Positions 37,256 to 49,889 of a stretch of DNA of 64,000 nt are shown piece after piece; position 1 is the first letter of the stretch; each line of letters opens with the position of its first letter. The position numbers and the translations under genes are program-made. The notes below the pieces were generated by a model, which had not been told where the DNA came from, ran no database searches, and saw only the letters and a list, made by a program, of their open reading frames with translations. Source of the DNA: Trema orientale (lineage: Eukaryota > Streptophyta > Magnoliopsida > Rosales > Cannabaceae); NCBI GenBank assembly GCA_002914845.1, contig JXTC01000019.1, positions 1,421,557 to 1,485,556 on the forward strand, read 5' to 3'.

Positions 37256-39944
37256 ATTATACTCTTTGGATCTCACTGCCGCTATGGCAATTTGCATCCA
37301 CTCTATTGCATACTCATTATATTTCCTTTTTTTTTCCCTCCATTTTTTTTTTTTTTTTGTGTGTGTGTCCTATGACCTAATCTGAGCTTGGCTTGAACTA
37401 ATAACTTGAGGAGAATAGTTGGTATGTGAGTTTTTAATTTCTTTTCCTGCCTTTTTTCAGTGAATAGTAACATTTTTATTTAAAGTTGAGACGTGTGGTG
37501 GAGTTTCCAATCAGCCATGGTTTGGCGATTTCATAAAGAGAAATCCAGTTGTAATATCTCTCGTAATCTGGCCATAAAAGTAAATCCAAGCCTGATTATT
37601 AGATTTGGGCTCAGATGAGCAATCTTTCAGGGAATATAGACTAAATTAGAATTTTTTTTTTGGGTTGAAATGACTGTTTTAGGACTAATTATAAAAGTTG
37701 TGATCTCTTTTATTTTCTGTTCGCAATATTTATAATACACTACATTAACGAGCCATCTTGAAGAATCGTGATGAAGAAGTAAAAAGGCGCCAAATTGGCA
37801 ATTGCTGCATCCGTTCATTGGCTGAAAAATTTAATGGGTTGAGAAGCAACTATTTTATGGGAAATTTTATCACTCAGTTTACATTAATGAGCAAGTCTAA
37901 ATGTCGTGGTTGTGTCATCTGTTAGTAGATCACTTTATTTTAGCCAGAAAAAAACAAAAGAATGATAAATAGATTAATAAAGAAATCTGCCTTAAATGAT
38001 TGTATTAATTAAAATATAATAGTTTCTGGTAGAAACATGAAAAATATTTTAAGTTAAAACGAAAAAGAAAAAAAAACATTATGGCCCTGTCCAATAACAG
38101 CATGCCAGCAAATTAGCAGTCTTTTTCGTCCAAGAATGAAATCTCTCTTTTCTGACTTTCTCAACCCACTTATCCAATTGCGTAGAGAAGAGAATGATGT
38201 GCGAGAGTGATATACCTTCCTTTTTCCATATTGTTTTATCAAGTTAGAGGGTAATTTACTCTGCAACTTTCTCTTTTAATATATTCTTTCTTCTTTTTCT
38301 TTCATCACCTTTATGTGGTAGTACTATACTAAACTTAGGATTAGTCAATCAAAACAAGAACTTGACAGGCTTTTTTTTTTGGGTTGGTATGTCAATTTTC
38401 TAATCAATGAAAACCAATATCGTCTGCATTAAATTACAAAAACGACTACGTGGACATGACTTGTCTGTTTTATGGATATGGGTAATGAACTCTCTTAGGG
38501 CCGTTTGGTTCGCCTATTTGAATAATAATTGATGAAATGTTGTTTGTTTCTAGAATCTTGTATCATGTATCAAAATTTCCAAAAAACATATAGCATTCGT
38601 AATATTGACATATTAAATACTAATCTATTGCTAAATTGGTCAATAATTTTGCATAACGCTACTTATAAGCAAGACCTTTGTATTTTGCATTTTATATTGA
38701 GTATAAAGTTTTTCAGTATTTACCTTGATATTGTGCTTCATCGATTATAATATAGCCATTACAAATACAATTTTTTGTTTTTCCAAAAAAAAAAAAAAAT
38801 CTTTCTTATTGCCCCGAAACAACGATCTCTTTAAAGTTGGTCCCTCTCAAATTTGTTTATTTGTCGTGCTCGCCTAAAATCCAGGGACCGAAGTTGTTTG
38901 GGCCAGTGTTTTTTTCAGAATTTATATCTATTTATAGTTTTTTAATTTAAATTATATATAAACTAACTCAAAATAAATAGTTAGATTGAATAACTCCCAC
39001 AAAATAAATAAAATCTAATTTTAATTAGACAAAAGCCTTCACTCCATCCTAGCCCAAATCAATTCCAAAATATATCTATATATCTATATATATATAGTCA
39101 TGTTTCAATTGAAATTTTTATTTTTGCTCCATTGATGGGTACTTTCATTTGGACTATTGGATTTTAATCTGATGGTTATAATGATATTAGTAATTTTATC
39201 AAAAAATAAAAATCTAATTAAATATTTATGACTTAAAAAATTAGTAACCTATATGTGACCTATGAGTTGGAATTTTTTTTTTCCAATCTCTTTTTTATTT
39301 TTTTTTTTTTTTTTTTTCATTCTATTGTTTATTTTTATTAAAAAATAAATAGAAAAACAAGTAACCATATATATATCTAGGTATTTTTTTTATAAAGAAC
39401 TAATTGTATATATATTAAATTTTTCATTAAAAAATGAGTCCTTTTTTATAATTTCAAAACTAATATTATATATCCCCTAAAAAAAAATAATGTTATGTAT
39501 ATATTCTTAAAAAAAAACAACTAACCGTTAATATAAAACTATTAAATACTAATTTTTTATCAAAATTTTTTCTTAAAAAAATATTCTTTCTTTTTTATAA
39601 TTTCAAAACTAATATTCCCTTTTATTATAAAAAAAACTAACGTTACATCTCATATAAAAACACAATTAACATTATTTATATACTCAAAAAAATTACTTAT
39701 TCATATTAGTAGCATAATATGTTCAAATTAAATGAAATTTAAAAAATTAAACTTATAAGTTAAAATCAAAAAAAGAAAAGAAATAAATAAAAAAGAAAAA
39801 TAATTGAATAAAACATTAATTGATCAAAAATAGATGAAATTACTTACTATTGTAGGTCATATTCAACTTGATAATTTTACCCATCCATGGAGCAAAAATA
39901 AAAATCTCTATTGAAACATCACCCTTATAGATATATATATATAT
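37256..39944. other. Gene-free AT-rich DNA
   Basis: Very AT-rich, with long poly(T) at 37347 and 39298 and simple TA repeats at 39070. A fragment of the 18431 MITE family sits at 38498 (GGGCCGTTTGGTTCGCC) without its partner end. No coding content recognised. Confidence 0.5.
38498..38560. mobile_element. Fragment of the 18431-type MITE
   Basis: GGGCCGTTTGGTTCGCCTA, followed by TTTGAAT and later TGTTTGTTTC, matches the left end of the MITE at 18431. The opposite end is not found nearby, so this is a truncated copy or an element with an unrecognised right end. Confidence 0.5.
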
Positions 39945-42645
39945 ATTGAAAGAAAGCTTCGCTCAACTCTTATTAAGGAACTAGATCTAGATCAGCAAAT
40001 ACATAAGAGGAGATTTAAAGAAAAAAAAAGACTAATCTAAAGCTCCTTTCACCAATAAATGGGCCACTTTATTACTCTCACGAGTAACATGGCGAGTAAC
40101 ATGGCGACAAGAACCACAATTGACTTGTAGAAGTAAATTTGAAATATTTGAGATAATGTTAGCATTATGGGTAAGTGGCTGCTGGGAAGTAACACACTCG
40201 ATAGCCCGAGAATTACTCTCAAGTTCGTCAATCTTCCATCTGTGTTGGTCCACCGATGAAAATGCTTCTCTAATTGCCATACGCTCGGCATTCGCTATTG
40301 AAAAAGAGCCACGGAAGTGCTTCAAGAAGTAAACAAATACCTTCCCCTCATGGTCCCGGATAGAGCTGTAAATACAGGCCGCCCGGCCGGGCTCGTTCGG
40401 GCCAAAAGGAAAATTCGGGTTGGGCCCTAGAAGTCTAAAAATGAGCTGCGACTCGACCCTATAGCCCGATGTCTAAATACCGAGATGGGTCAAAACTGGG
40501 CCGCCCCGATACTATTTCGTAAAAATATCATTTTTAGTAATAATTTCAAAAATGACAAAAAAACTTTAAAAAAAAAATGGCTGTCGGGCTCACTACCTCG
40601 ACCTAGTCCGGCCCGATCGGTCGTGAATAGTGTCAGGCCGGCTCGTTTGGCACGGCCCATATTTGCAACTCTACTCCTGGATAACGCCACCAAAGCCTAC
40701 CATCGCTTCTCCACTTCTAATTGATTCATTCGTGTTCAATTTTAGTCTACCCAATGCAGGTGTGTGCCAAGGAAGCTACAGTGAGATTACGTCGAGATTC
40801 TATCGAGTTACCATTCCAAGCTCCATCATACTCGCTAAGAAAAGATTGGGCAAAGGCAGATACTACACCAGCTTATCCTTCAAGTTTAGAATGCCCATAA
40901 AAAAAGAGAGCATGGCTAGTAGATTCAATATTACCTCCATATCATTTGCAATTCAACTCAAGCTGAATATGACGCTTAATGAGGTTCTTTGTAGTAGATA
41001 AAGCATCGTAATAAACCCGCCAAATGAAAAATTTTACCTTAGGAGGAATAGTCAAGGACCACAATGATGTCTACTATCTAGGAAGAAAAGAGTGACCCTT
41101 ACCTAGATCAAAATTTTTTTCATTCCTCCCAATATGACAGCCACTTTTGACCCTGTAACCACCAGAAGCCTCGTAGTGCCATACCAATTTGTCTGAATGG
41201 GAACCCACACCTAAAAAAATGGATAAAGTCAATTCTCTGTCTAGGACATTGAATGTGCGAGAAATTGATGTTTCATCCCAATGCCCCGGTTCTGATATTA
41301 GAGAGGAGACCTTAATATCTGCTTCGAGAAGCCTCGTTATAGGATGAAAGGAGACCGGTTTAGGAAGCTAGGGATCTTTCCTAACCCGAATCGACTTACC
41401 ATCCCCAATGCACCATCAGAGACCTTTCCTCAACAAATCACGCCCTGAAAGAAAGCTCTTCCATAAAAAGGAGGACCTTGATTTATCCCGGACTTCTATA
41501 ATATTTTCATTGCAGAAATACTTACTTTTTAATATACAGAATACTAAGGAATTAGGGTTCTAAATGATGCACTATGCTTATTTTGCCACTAAAGCCTGGT
41601 TAAAACAATGGAGATCACGAAAGCCTAATCTACCTAATGCTGTAGGAAGACAAAGCTATTCCTAAATGGAGCAAAGCAATCTTCTTATTCCATTAGATGA
41701 TCCCCACTAAAATTGAATAAGAATTGATCGAAGCTCGTTACAAAAAGACTGCGGAAGTTTAAAAATGCTCATATAATAGTACGGGACCGCTTGGAGAACC
41801 GCTTTGACAAGAATTTCACGACCACCGACCAAGAATAAATTTCACCGCCAACCTTTCACTTTTTTCTTCAGCTAATCCTTGATGGAGGAACATATTTTAT
41901 ATTTGCTACGACCAAAAATCACAGGGAGGCCTAAATAAGTCTCATGGGATTGCACTCGAGCTAGGCCAAAAACCCGTAGGATCTTTTCACGTTGGTTCTC
42001 TAACACATTGGGGCTAAAAATAATAGCTGATTTTTCCATACTAATTCTTTGACCTGAATCTATTTCATAAACCGCAAAAATCTCCTTAAGCTTCAAACTG
42101 TCTGCAATACAAGCTCTCGAAAATATAAGGGAGTCATCTGCAAAAAATAAGTGAGTTACTTGTGGTCCTGAGTGGGAGCAAACAAACCCCGTTATCTCGG
42201 AGCTCTCCTCGGCCGCCATGAGTAGGGAAGACAGAGCCTCTGCACAAAAAAGAAATAGATATAGCGACAAAGAACACCCCTACCGAAGGCCTCAAGATGG
42301 GATGACGTATCCTCGTGGCTTCCCATTAATGCAAAAAGCAAAACTAGAGGAGGAAATACAATTATGCATGAGTGAATGCCACTGATGGGGAAAGCCCATT
42401 TCTTCCATAAAATCTCACTCAACGCTGTCATATACCTTACTCATATCAAATTTTAGAGCCATGAAGCCTTTCGTACCATTTGACTATTTATGAAGCGAAT
42501 GGATAACTTTGAAAGCCGCTACCACATTATCCGTCATTAATCTTCCAGGGATAAATGTACTTTGATTACCAAAAATGATGCTAGAAAGGATCAACTTCAA
42601 TCGATTTGCAACGGTCTTTGTAACTAGCTTATAAGCAACGTTACA
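39945..42645 (-). mobile_element. L1-type LINE, 5'-truncated and degenerate
   Basis: Minus-strand non-LTR retrotransposon. From 42645 leftward the translation shows reverse transcriptase blocks (NVAYKLVTKTVANRLKLIL, FIPGRLMTDNVVAAF, LFLFCAEALSSLL, HLFFADDSLIF), then the zf-RVT-like region (FLWKSFLSGRDLLRKGL, DKLVWHYEASGGYRVKSG), and finally an RNase H-like domain (GGVIRDHEGKVFVYF, ANAERMAIREAF, HVTRESNKVAHLLV). An APE endonuclease and ORF1 are missing, so the copy is 5' truncated within RT. It has in-frame stops (for example after VIHSLHK and after YDSVE) and is not functional. Its 3' end is near a (TA)n tract at about 39945. A hAT MITE is inserted in the RNase H region. Confidence 0.88.
40361..40673. 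mobile_element. hAT-type MITE nested in the LINE
   Basis: 313-bp, GC-rich element with inverted ends TAGAGCTGTAAATACAGGCC and TAGAGTTGCAAATATGGGCC (right end reverse-complemented). It is flanked by GTCCCGGA (40353-40360) and CTCCTGGA (40674-40681), an 8-bp duplication with two changes, the hAT size. It interrupts the LINE RNase H domain between GGVIR and DHEGKV, so it is younger than the LINE. Confidence 0.88.
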
Positions 42646-43971
42646 AAAAAAAATTTCTGCTGCTGCTAAAAGTGAATTGCTTATAAATCATATGAAAAAA
42701 AAATGTGAAAAGAAAAATATCTAGAAAAAACGAAAAAAAAATAATCCCACAAGTATTACTTTTCTTTTGTCAAGTCAATTTTGTATTTGTACTAATTAAT
42801 AGTGTCATCTTAACATCATTTTAAAAAAATACATCACTCATGAAATGAAATTTTTGGATACATTTTTTTTTTAACACAGAGCAAAATAGCTGAGAACAAC
42901 CAAGATATAAATAATTACACATTGACCACTCGAACAAAGAAAAAGAAATAATAAAATAGACCCAAATTGAAATAACAAACCAAGAAAAGTATCCAAAATT
43001 AACCGGTTATAGCCGGTCATCCACGACAAACAAATCCCAATCCATCTCACACACACACACACACTCTCTCTCTTCTCTCACCCTCACTCACTGTGTCTTT
43101 CATTCATTCATTGGCACTTGGATTTTCTCTTGAACTTTCTCTCTTACAAAATTTTCTCCATAGATCGAAAAGAAATCGTCATATCCCTTCCTGCCAGCCC
43201 ACCATAATCACCCTTCTGCATTTTCTCGGAAAATTTTCCTCTTCATCATTTTTCTCGGAAAAAGTATGGGAATTGCAACGAGACACGCCATAGTGTCAGC
43301 TTTTCTCTCTCCCATGTGTGAGTGAGTGATAAGAGAGAGAGCGACTGAAACGGCACAGTTTCGATTTCGCAAACAGAACCCTCTTCTGCTTTGCTCTTCT
43401 TTTCTTCTTCTTCTTCTTTTCTTTTTATTTTTATTTTTATTTTTATTTTTTGTGGAGTCAGAACAGAACCCGCCTCTCGTTTTTCCACGAATGCAGAATG
43501 GGAATCTCTGTGTTTCGAGGCTCTTTGAAAGCTCATTTTCGTTTTCACTTTTTTATATTTTCCTATGAATTAGCCCAGTTGGGTGTATAATATAAAAGGC
43601 TCTTCCTTTGGCATCAAAAGGTGAAACCATTTTCTCTTCTGACTGTTTCTTTTTTAGGGGTTTTGAGCTGATTTCAAATCTGGGTTTTGAAAACAAAGAG
43701 TAGGGTTTTAGTGGGTTTATTTTACTTTTTTGTTTTTTTGGTTGTGGGGTTTGGATGAGTTTCAGGATTTTGTTGTGTGAAGTTACTTGTTTTAGTTTGA
43801 ATGAGCTTTTAAGGTTTGGAGAAAGATTCAAATATTGTTGAATTTTGAGTTGAGATCTGTGTTGGAAGCTTGAAGGGTTTGGTCTATGGATTTGGTACTG
43901 GAAGTAAGCATTGATGATTTTTCTTTTGTTGTGGTTTGTGCAGTGATCTGAGCTTTGAGTTCAAGAAAAGA
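42646..43971 (+). promoter_or_regulatory. Promoter and 5' UTR region of the TAG-like gene
   Basis: No gene of its own. It holds a (CA)n/(CT)n stretch at 43049-43080, pyrimidine-rich blocks at 43395-43450 with (TTTTTA)n, and a likely 5' UTR intron acceptor TTTGTGCAG at about 43934-43942. No TATA box can be assigned with confidence. Confidence 0.4.
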
Positions 43972-44028
43972 ATGGAGGGTTTAGTGAATTTTGTTGGTGG
44001 GTTTTTGGAAGCAATGTTGAATACTTGA
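43972..44028 (+). CDS. Upstream ORF in the TAG-like leader
   Basis: ATG GAG GGT ... TGA, 18 codons plus stop (MEGLVNFVGGFLEAMLNT), ending 90 nt before the main ATG. If the leader is spliced as suggested by the acceptor near 43942, this would be the first uORF in the mature message. Function unproven; such uORFs often damp translation. Confidence 0.4.
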   Translation: MEGLVNFVGGFLEAMLNT

Positions 44029-44118
44029 TCAAACCTGTGGAAATTTCAAAAATTTTCAGTGGAAAAAGCTTTGCTGCTTTTGGAGAATCTTGTTGTTGAG
44101 CCAAAAGGGTTTTCATCA

Positions 44119-47100
44119 ATGTCAGGAGCTCCACGAGTTAGGTCCATGAATGTGGCTGATTCCGAATCCCGGCCTGTGTTCGGACCCGCCGGAAACAAGG
44201 CCGGGGCATGGAGTGCGAGGAAACCCACTTCGAAGACTCTCAGAAAAGTTGAGAAATCGCCTGAGGAGGCCACATTGGCCGAGGAGAAGAAAACCCGTCA
44301 AATGTCTTCGGTTACTACTTCTCCTCAGCTTCATTCTTCGAGTGTTCCTTCGGTTCTTCGCCGGCACGAGCAGCTATTGCATTCGAATCTGTCGTTGAAC
44401 GCTTCGTGCTCCTCTGACGCGTCTACAGATTCTTTCCATAGTAGAGCATCGACTGGTAGGCTGACTCGGTCGTACAGTACAGGGAGTAGGAGGAAGCCGT
44501 ATGTTTCGAGGACCAGAAGTGTTGCTTCTGATGGAGGATTGGAGTCTTTGCCTGATGGTTCGCAGCATAAGAAGAAGTGTTCTTGGGTGACTCCTAATAC
44601 AGGTCCGTTCGTGTCATTTCTTGGGTGAAAGTATTTAAGTATTTGGTTTTGTAGATTATTTGATTATAATTCACGCATTTGTTTTCTGGATAAATTTGTG
44701 CACCTGTTATATGAAGTGGCTCAAAGCTCTAGATGTAAACTGGTTACGTGTCTTTCTTTTTATGTGCAAGGCATACCAATAATTTTACATACCAATACTG
44801 CATCGAAACGAGTTTAGATGAGGTTAATGGGATCGGTAAAATTAGTAATCTGAACGCATATATCTTATGCACAAACGCCTAGTCTTGTAGCATTGGATTT
44901 GATTATAAAGGTATGCATTGAGCTGTATCAAATTAAAAGCTGGTCTTCGTACAGGATGTTGTCGTTTCTAGTGTGCTTTTAAATTGTTCGTTTCAGCATA
45001 AGCAAAGAACTAAATATCAGTTTGTTTATCAACAGCTAAATTGTAGTATAGCATTTTTTGTATCATTAACTAAGGGTTTTGATCCAAAGGAGGCTGTGTC
45101 CCAAGAAATACTTTAGTTGATATTTAAATGTGATGGAAATTGAATTTGATTTACACTCTGCATTTTGTTCAGTTTCTCTGTGTAGATGAAGCTGAATTCG
45201 TCAATTTTCTTTTGTTGTTTTCGAGGCCAAACTAGGAATGAGGATAAAAGACTTAGGGAAGTTGTTTACCAAACCAAGTGGAACCTATAGTTTCTTCATG
45301 AAAACGGAGATATTACTTGATTGAGTGCATTTTTTATGTTCAATATGCACTATACTGTCTTCATGAAAACAAAAGAAGTGAGATGATTTGAGTGCTTTAA
45401 TTGTTCAGTATGCAGTCTATCAATTACATTGGAAGAAAAACTTAGCCATCTAGATCCCTGGGTTTCGGACGACCTCAAAGCCAGCCTCAAAGCGGTGCAA
45501 TTGCTAGAGTTAATCTGAATTAATAAATTTAATAGTGGCTATGTCAGTTTCAATGCAAGTTGTGCTCCTCCCCTTTCATTGTTTTTTGTTTTTGGTATAA
45601 GTGAATTGCTTTAGCATATTGAGAATTAGTGAAGCAATTTAGCGACACATTTATGTTAATTAGGAACTGTCAAACCTTCTCCTGTTTTGGATTTCTTGAT
45701 GAACTGGGTGTTTTTATAGCGTCATTCAGATGTTTTCGCTTCTAACAGAGTTATATTTGTTGAAATCAGAGCCATGTTATGTTGCTTTCCACGATGAAGA
45801 ATGGGGGGTTCCAGTACACGATGATAAGTATGTTTTAAAAATTTCAGCATTTATGTATTGATCTAAATGTTTGGTCCTCCCTACTAATCTAACAGTCTGT
45901 TTGCTTCATCTTCTTGACCACATGCAGGAAACTGTTTGAGCTTCTTGTTCTTTCTGGTGCATTGGCTGAACTTACATGGCCTGCCATTTTAAGCAAAAGG
46001 CATATCTTTAGGTATTATTTTATTTGTTTTTTTTTTCTAAAATAGAATTCAAGATTTATTGACTGATTACTTTTGAAGGATATGTTGTAAAACATAGGTC
46101 AATGGAGTGAATGTCCCCATTTCTATACCTATTCCCTTGTTTGTTAATTGTTACATTTGGCAAACTTCATTTTGCAGGGAAGTTTTTGCGGATTTTGATC
46201 CAGTTGCTGTCTCAAAATTGAATGAGAAGAAGATAGTAGCACCAGGAAGTACTGCAAGCTCCCTATTGTCGGAGCTAAAGTTACGTGCTATTATAGAAAA
46301 TGCACGACAAATATCTAAGGTAGTTATTTTCTTCTGATGTCGATTGAAGTTGAGTTGCTGAAATGGCATATACTATTCATCTATGGCAGGCTCTGTAAAC
46401 TGTTGGTTGATGATATATAAAGAGTAACGACTATGCATATGGTATCTTAAAACTTATTTTACAAGATTTAGTGGAAAAAGTCAAAATATTGCGAGATTGT
46501 TGCGTACAGTCCAAGTGGAATCATTTAGGCGTTGATCTTGATAGACAGAGTACCCCGATTGGCTTTTTTTAATCACATAGTCTAGGGACCACGTATGTTT
46601 ACAGTTGTGTCTATACCACAAGAAATTAAATGACATAAAATGGGTGCTTAGTGAGCATTTGATCAGGTAGGTTAGGTCAAAAAGTAGTTGAATGGTGGTC
46701 CTGTATTTTTATCACACAGGACAAACCTAATACTACCGCTCATAGAGCCAAACTTTATTATTGTATCTCCAGAGTGGCAATTGCAATCTAATAATGCCTT
46801 CGTTTTTTCGGCACACCAGCTTGTTTATTTGGCTAGTTTTTTATACTATAATAGGCTTGCTGATTTCTCAGCCATTAACCACTGTAGAATGACTTTTTCA
46901 ACCAGACATGCCATAATTGATTTTCCCGTGATTACTATAATTATCATTGGAACTAACTTTTTGCAGGTTTTGCTAATTGCCAGGTCATCGATGAGTTTGG
47001 ATCCTTTGACAATTACATTTGGAGCTTTGTGAGCAACAAGCCTGTAGTTAGCAGGTTCCGTTATCCCCGCCAGGTTCCTGTTAAAACCCCGAAAGCCGAT

Positions 47101-47352
47101 GTGATAAGTAAAGACCTCGTGAGACGGGGCTTTCGAAGTGTAGGGCCAACAGTAGTATATTCTTTCATGCAAGTTGCTGGAATCACCAATGACCATCTCA
47201 TCGGTTGCTTCAGATTTCAGGAGTGCCTAAATGCAGCAGAAGGGAAGGACGAGAATGGTACCAAGAATGAGGCTGAAGGGAAGAAAATCGACAACAGAAC
47301 AGAATCAGATCTATGCATTGCCATTGATGAACTGAGTTTCGGCTCAGAATGA
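44119..47352 (+). CDS. DNA-3-methyladenine glycosylase I (TAG) family protein
   Basis: Helix-hairpin-helix base-excision enzyme family, probably nuclear. Five exons: 44119-44602, 45770-45827, 45928-46011, 46178-46319 and 46984-47352; all GT-AG, in frame, about 378 residues. The first about 155 residues are a Ser/Arg-rich, low-complexity extension typical of plant members (SYSTGSRRKPYVSRTRSVAS). Then comes the catalytic domain: KKCSWVT, YVAFHDEEWGVPVHDDKKLF, LSGALAELTWPAILSKR, VFADFDPVAVSKLNEKKI, RRGFRSVGPTVVYSFMQVAG and NDHLIGCFRF. Zinc ligands match E. coli TAG (Cys of KCSW, His of FHDEEW, His and Cys of NDHLIGC). Two base-pocket residues differ: E. coli Tyr16 is Phe and Glu38 (LEGQQAGLSW) is Ser, while Trp21 and Trp46 are kept. 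The start is the MSGAPRV methionine, a usual plant TAG-like beginning; the frame is open 60 nt further up without an ATG. Confidence 0.92.
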
Positions 47353-48215
47353 TAAACAACACTAGAGTGTTTTGGTTTAGTGGCAAATGGAGCTTTTGGT
47401 TCAATCATCAGTGTTACCCCATTGACTGCTTCAAAAGCTACTTCTAGTTCTATACCAGGTAGTAGTAGCAAAGTTGATTGATTGTGTATAAAATTTCATG
47501 AATTCTTAAGCTTAAGCATCATGGGTTTCTTTACAGAATTACATTGCTGGTGTAAAATTTATGTAACCTTGTGTTGTCGGTGGGGGATGCTGGGCTGGCT
47601 TCTTGTCATGAGCTTTTGAAGCAAAAATGTACTATTTTTTGTACAGTTAAAAAGATGTTTAAAAACCAGACTCCTGTAATCAAGAGAAATGAAATTTTTG
47701 TTGTGCAAAGCAGCCATCACCATTTGATCCCTGATGATGACCTTACAGTTGTGGGGGTGGGACCCTGATGTCTAGAGGGCTACCTTAGGATGTGCTGGAC
47801 AGCTAGGACTTCTAACTGATACTGATTTATCAGTTTTGTTTTAATAAGGGTGTTTTTCTCTTTTTTCCTTCTAAATAGACCTTTTTATTTATGAGTGATG
47901 AAATTAAATCCAAAGCAAAGACCGTTCTCCAATGGGAAAAATACGATAAACCCAGAGTGCCATAAATGGAAAATGCTAATAAAAGGCGTATGAGGAAATG
48001 TCGTGAGCACCTATAGTGCTTAGCACTATACCTTTCTTCCGTTCTCCCCATTCTCGTTTTGGTTGGCAAAGTATTAGAGTACTGCTAGCACATTTTATTT
48101 TTCCCACACGTTTTATCATTATTGATACGTGAATTCTATTAAAATATTTCATATTTTAATAATATAATAAATTATACGTAATATAGCAATTATATGTACA
48201 TAATATAACAATTTT
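47353..48215. other. TAG-like 3' UTR and gene-free DNA
   Basis: Includes the probable 3' UTR to about 47700-47800. Short frames overlapping the last exon on the minus strand are shadows. No other feature seen. Confidence 0.45.
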
Positions 48216-48313
48216 ACATAACGGGAACAAAAAATTACCCAATAATTTGTTTTGCATATTATGTTAAATAAGAAGTGTTGATGATATTGGGTAGTTTTTT
48301 GTTCCCATTATGT
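48216..48313. repeat. Inverted repeat, arms about 30 bp
   Basis: ACATAACGGGAACAAAAAAT and ACCCAATAAT at the left pair with ATATTGGGTAG and TTTTTTGTTCCCATTATGT at the right around a ~38-bp loop. It could form a stem in RNA or be the relic of a small fold-back element. Confidence 0.6.
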
Positions 48314-48437
48314 ACAATTGTTTAGGTTCCATAATACAAATATATTGCATGTGATTAAAAACATAGCATCACTATCGTCAGTAATAATAAATATAAACAA
48401 CTTTTCTTTTGCTTCATTTGACATAGTTGGATTGAAT

Positions 48438-48491
48438 ACCTCATCATTAGACCAATTTTTTTTTTTTCGCTTGAAACCTCATCATTAGACC
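48438..48491. repeat. Poly(T) micro-insertion with perfect 16-bp direct repeat
   Basis: ACCTCATCATTAGACC at 48438-48453 and 48476-48491 flank 22 bp: AA, twelve T and CGCTTGAA. Read on the minus strand: TTCAAGCG followed by the A-run. Confidence 0.7.
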
Positions 48492-48849
48492 TTATTTGTG
48501 TGAGTTTGACTACAATCATTGGGTCAGTCGAACAGTTATCTTCAACTAGAGTCTGAACCTTTCCCTTTGACTCTATCTCACCGAAGCATGCAATCTCCAT
48601 GAAACGAAGAATAGGAGATCCAATAATCCCATTGAGTCACATATTGTTTTCTCTCACAAATTGATTGAAGTATTAGTAATGTTTCTAGCAAACTTTAACA
48701 ACCAATCTTTGGCTAAAATCTTTGCTTTGGAAAGAAAAAAAATGTGGATTTGAGATTTTATTCTATTGGTTTAGATGCTGAGAAAATAACCTTCTTTTGG
48801 GTTTCTTTGCTTTTTAGAAAAGCAAATAATTAAGGTTCAAATGAAAATT

Positions 48850-48953
48850 ACCCACTGAGACTATCTCAGTGAGACGGAGTTCGACTCTCAGAGTACATGA
48901 GTTGTTTTCTTTTCTTTGTAGTAAGTGAATGTCATTAATTAAGTACTATTTTT
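48850..48953 (+). mobile_element. Diverged SINE remnant
   Basis: The second half (TTGTAGTAAGTGAATGTCAT, TAATTAAGTAC) matches the 3' part of the SINEs at 49890 and 59028. The middle has a B-box-like GAGTTCGACTCTC. The A-box region is disturbed. An old, partly deleted copy. Confidence 0.55.
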
Positions 48954-49889
48954 TATGGAAAAAAATTCAAATGATAATAATATCTAAGAATATTTTTGTA
49001 ATTTTGCCATGCTAACCAAAGAAGGAAGGCCATTTTTTCATAAGACCAACAAGGGGCTTTTTTGACATCTTATGGCCTCAAACAGGGACATCTTTGATAA
49101 TATTTGTATCCGTTTAATAATGACAATAAAGATGAGTAGCGCAATGTTTCTTTGTCTCCATAGGACGGAGAACCCCCAATTGATAGACATGTTTGTACTG
49201 TTGGCACCAGACCACCAAATAATGAAAGGGCATCCTTTGCTTCAAACTTTATATAGTCCTACAATACATAGATAAATGGGGATAATGATTGAACGGTGCA
49301 TTTTTTATAGGCAATCACAACTGACTTCACTTAATTATTAATGTTAGTTCTTTTCCTTTCTAACAAGCTTGAAAACATTTTTGATGAATTGAGCAAGTAT
49401 TTTGAAGAATACTTCGTAAAATGTTGAAAACAGAAACAAAAGTTCAAACGATTTTAAGCTACTTAACAACATAATAAATAAATTATTTAAGAGTAATACC
49501 AAGGGCACACAAAAACCACACATAATAATTTGGCAAATTTTTTAACCGTCAATATATTTTCAAAGTGGGACCACATCATCTACATAATTGGTAAAAAAAA
49601 ATATGCCACACAGTTTTTGTGTATAAAATTTATGTATCTCTATAATTACGTATTATTTAAAACTAATATTTTGATTGATGTAGATTAGTTTATATTTAGA
49701 ATATTCTTTTTTTAACCTCGTTTATTAGAAAGGTCTTTGCTTTGCCTGGAAACTTGTGATTGATAAAGCTTCATTATAAAGCACAACAATAACCTCGTTT
49801 ATTCTTTTAATAAATACTCATTTTCATGCCTTAAAATGGAACTTTATAATGGTGTTGAAACACCATTTAAGTATCAAGTACCAAAATAA

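Noticed and set aside
41872-42270. RT-like open frame as a working gene
   Set aside because: It is one segment of a truncated LINE with stops on both sides.
43246-43548. Minus-strand frame with KIKIKIKRKEEEEEK as a gene
   Set aside because: It is the translation of (TTTTTA)n and CTT repeats in the glycosylase leader region.
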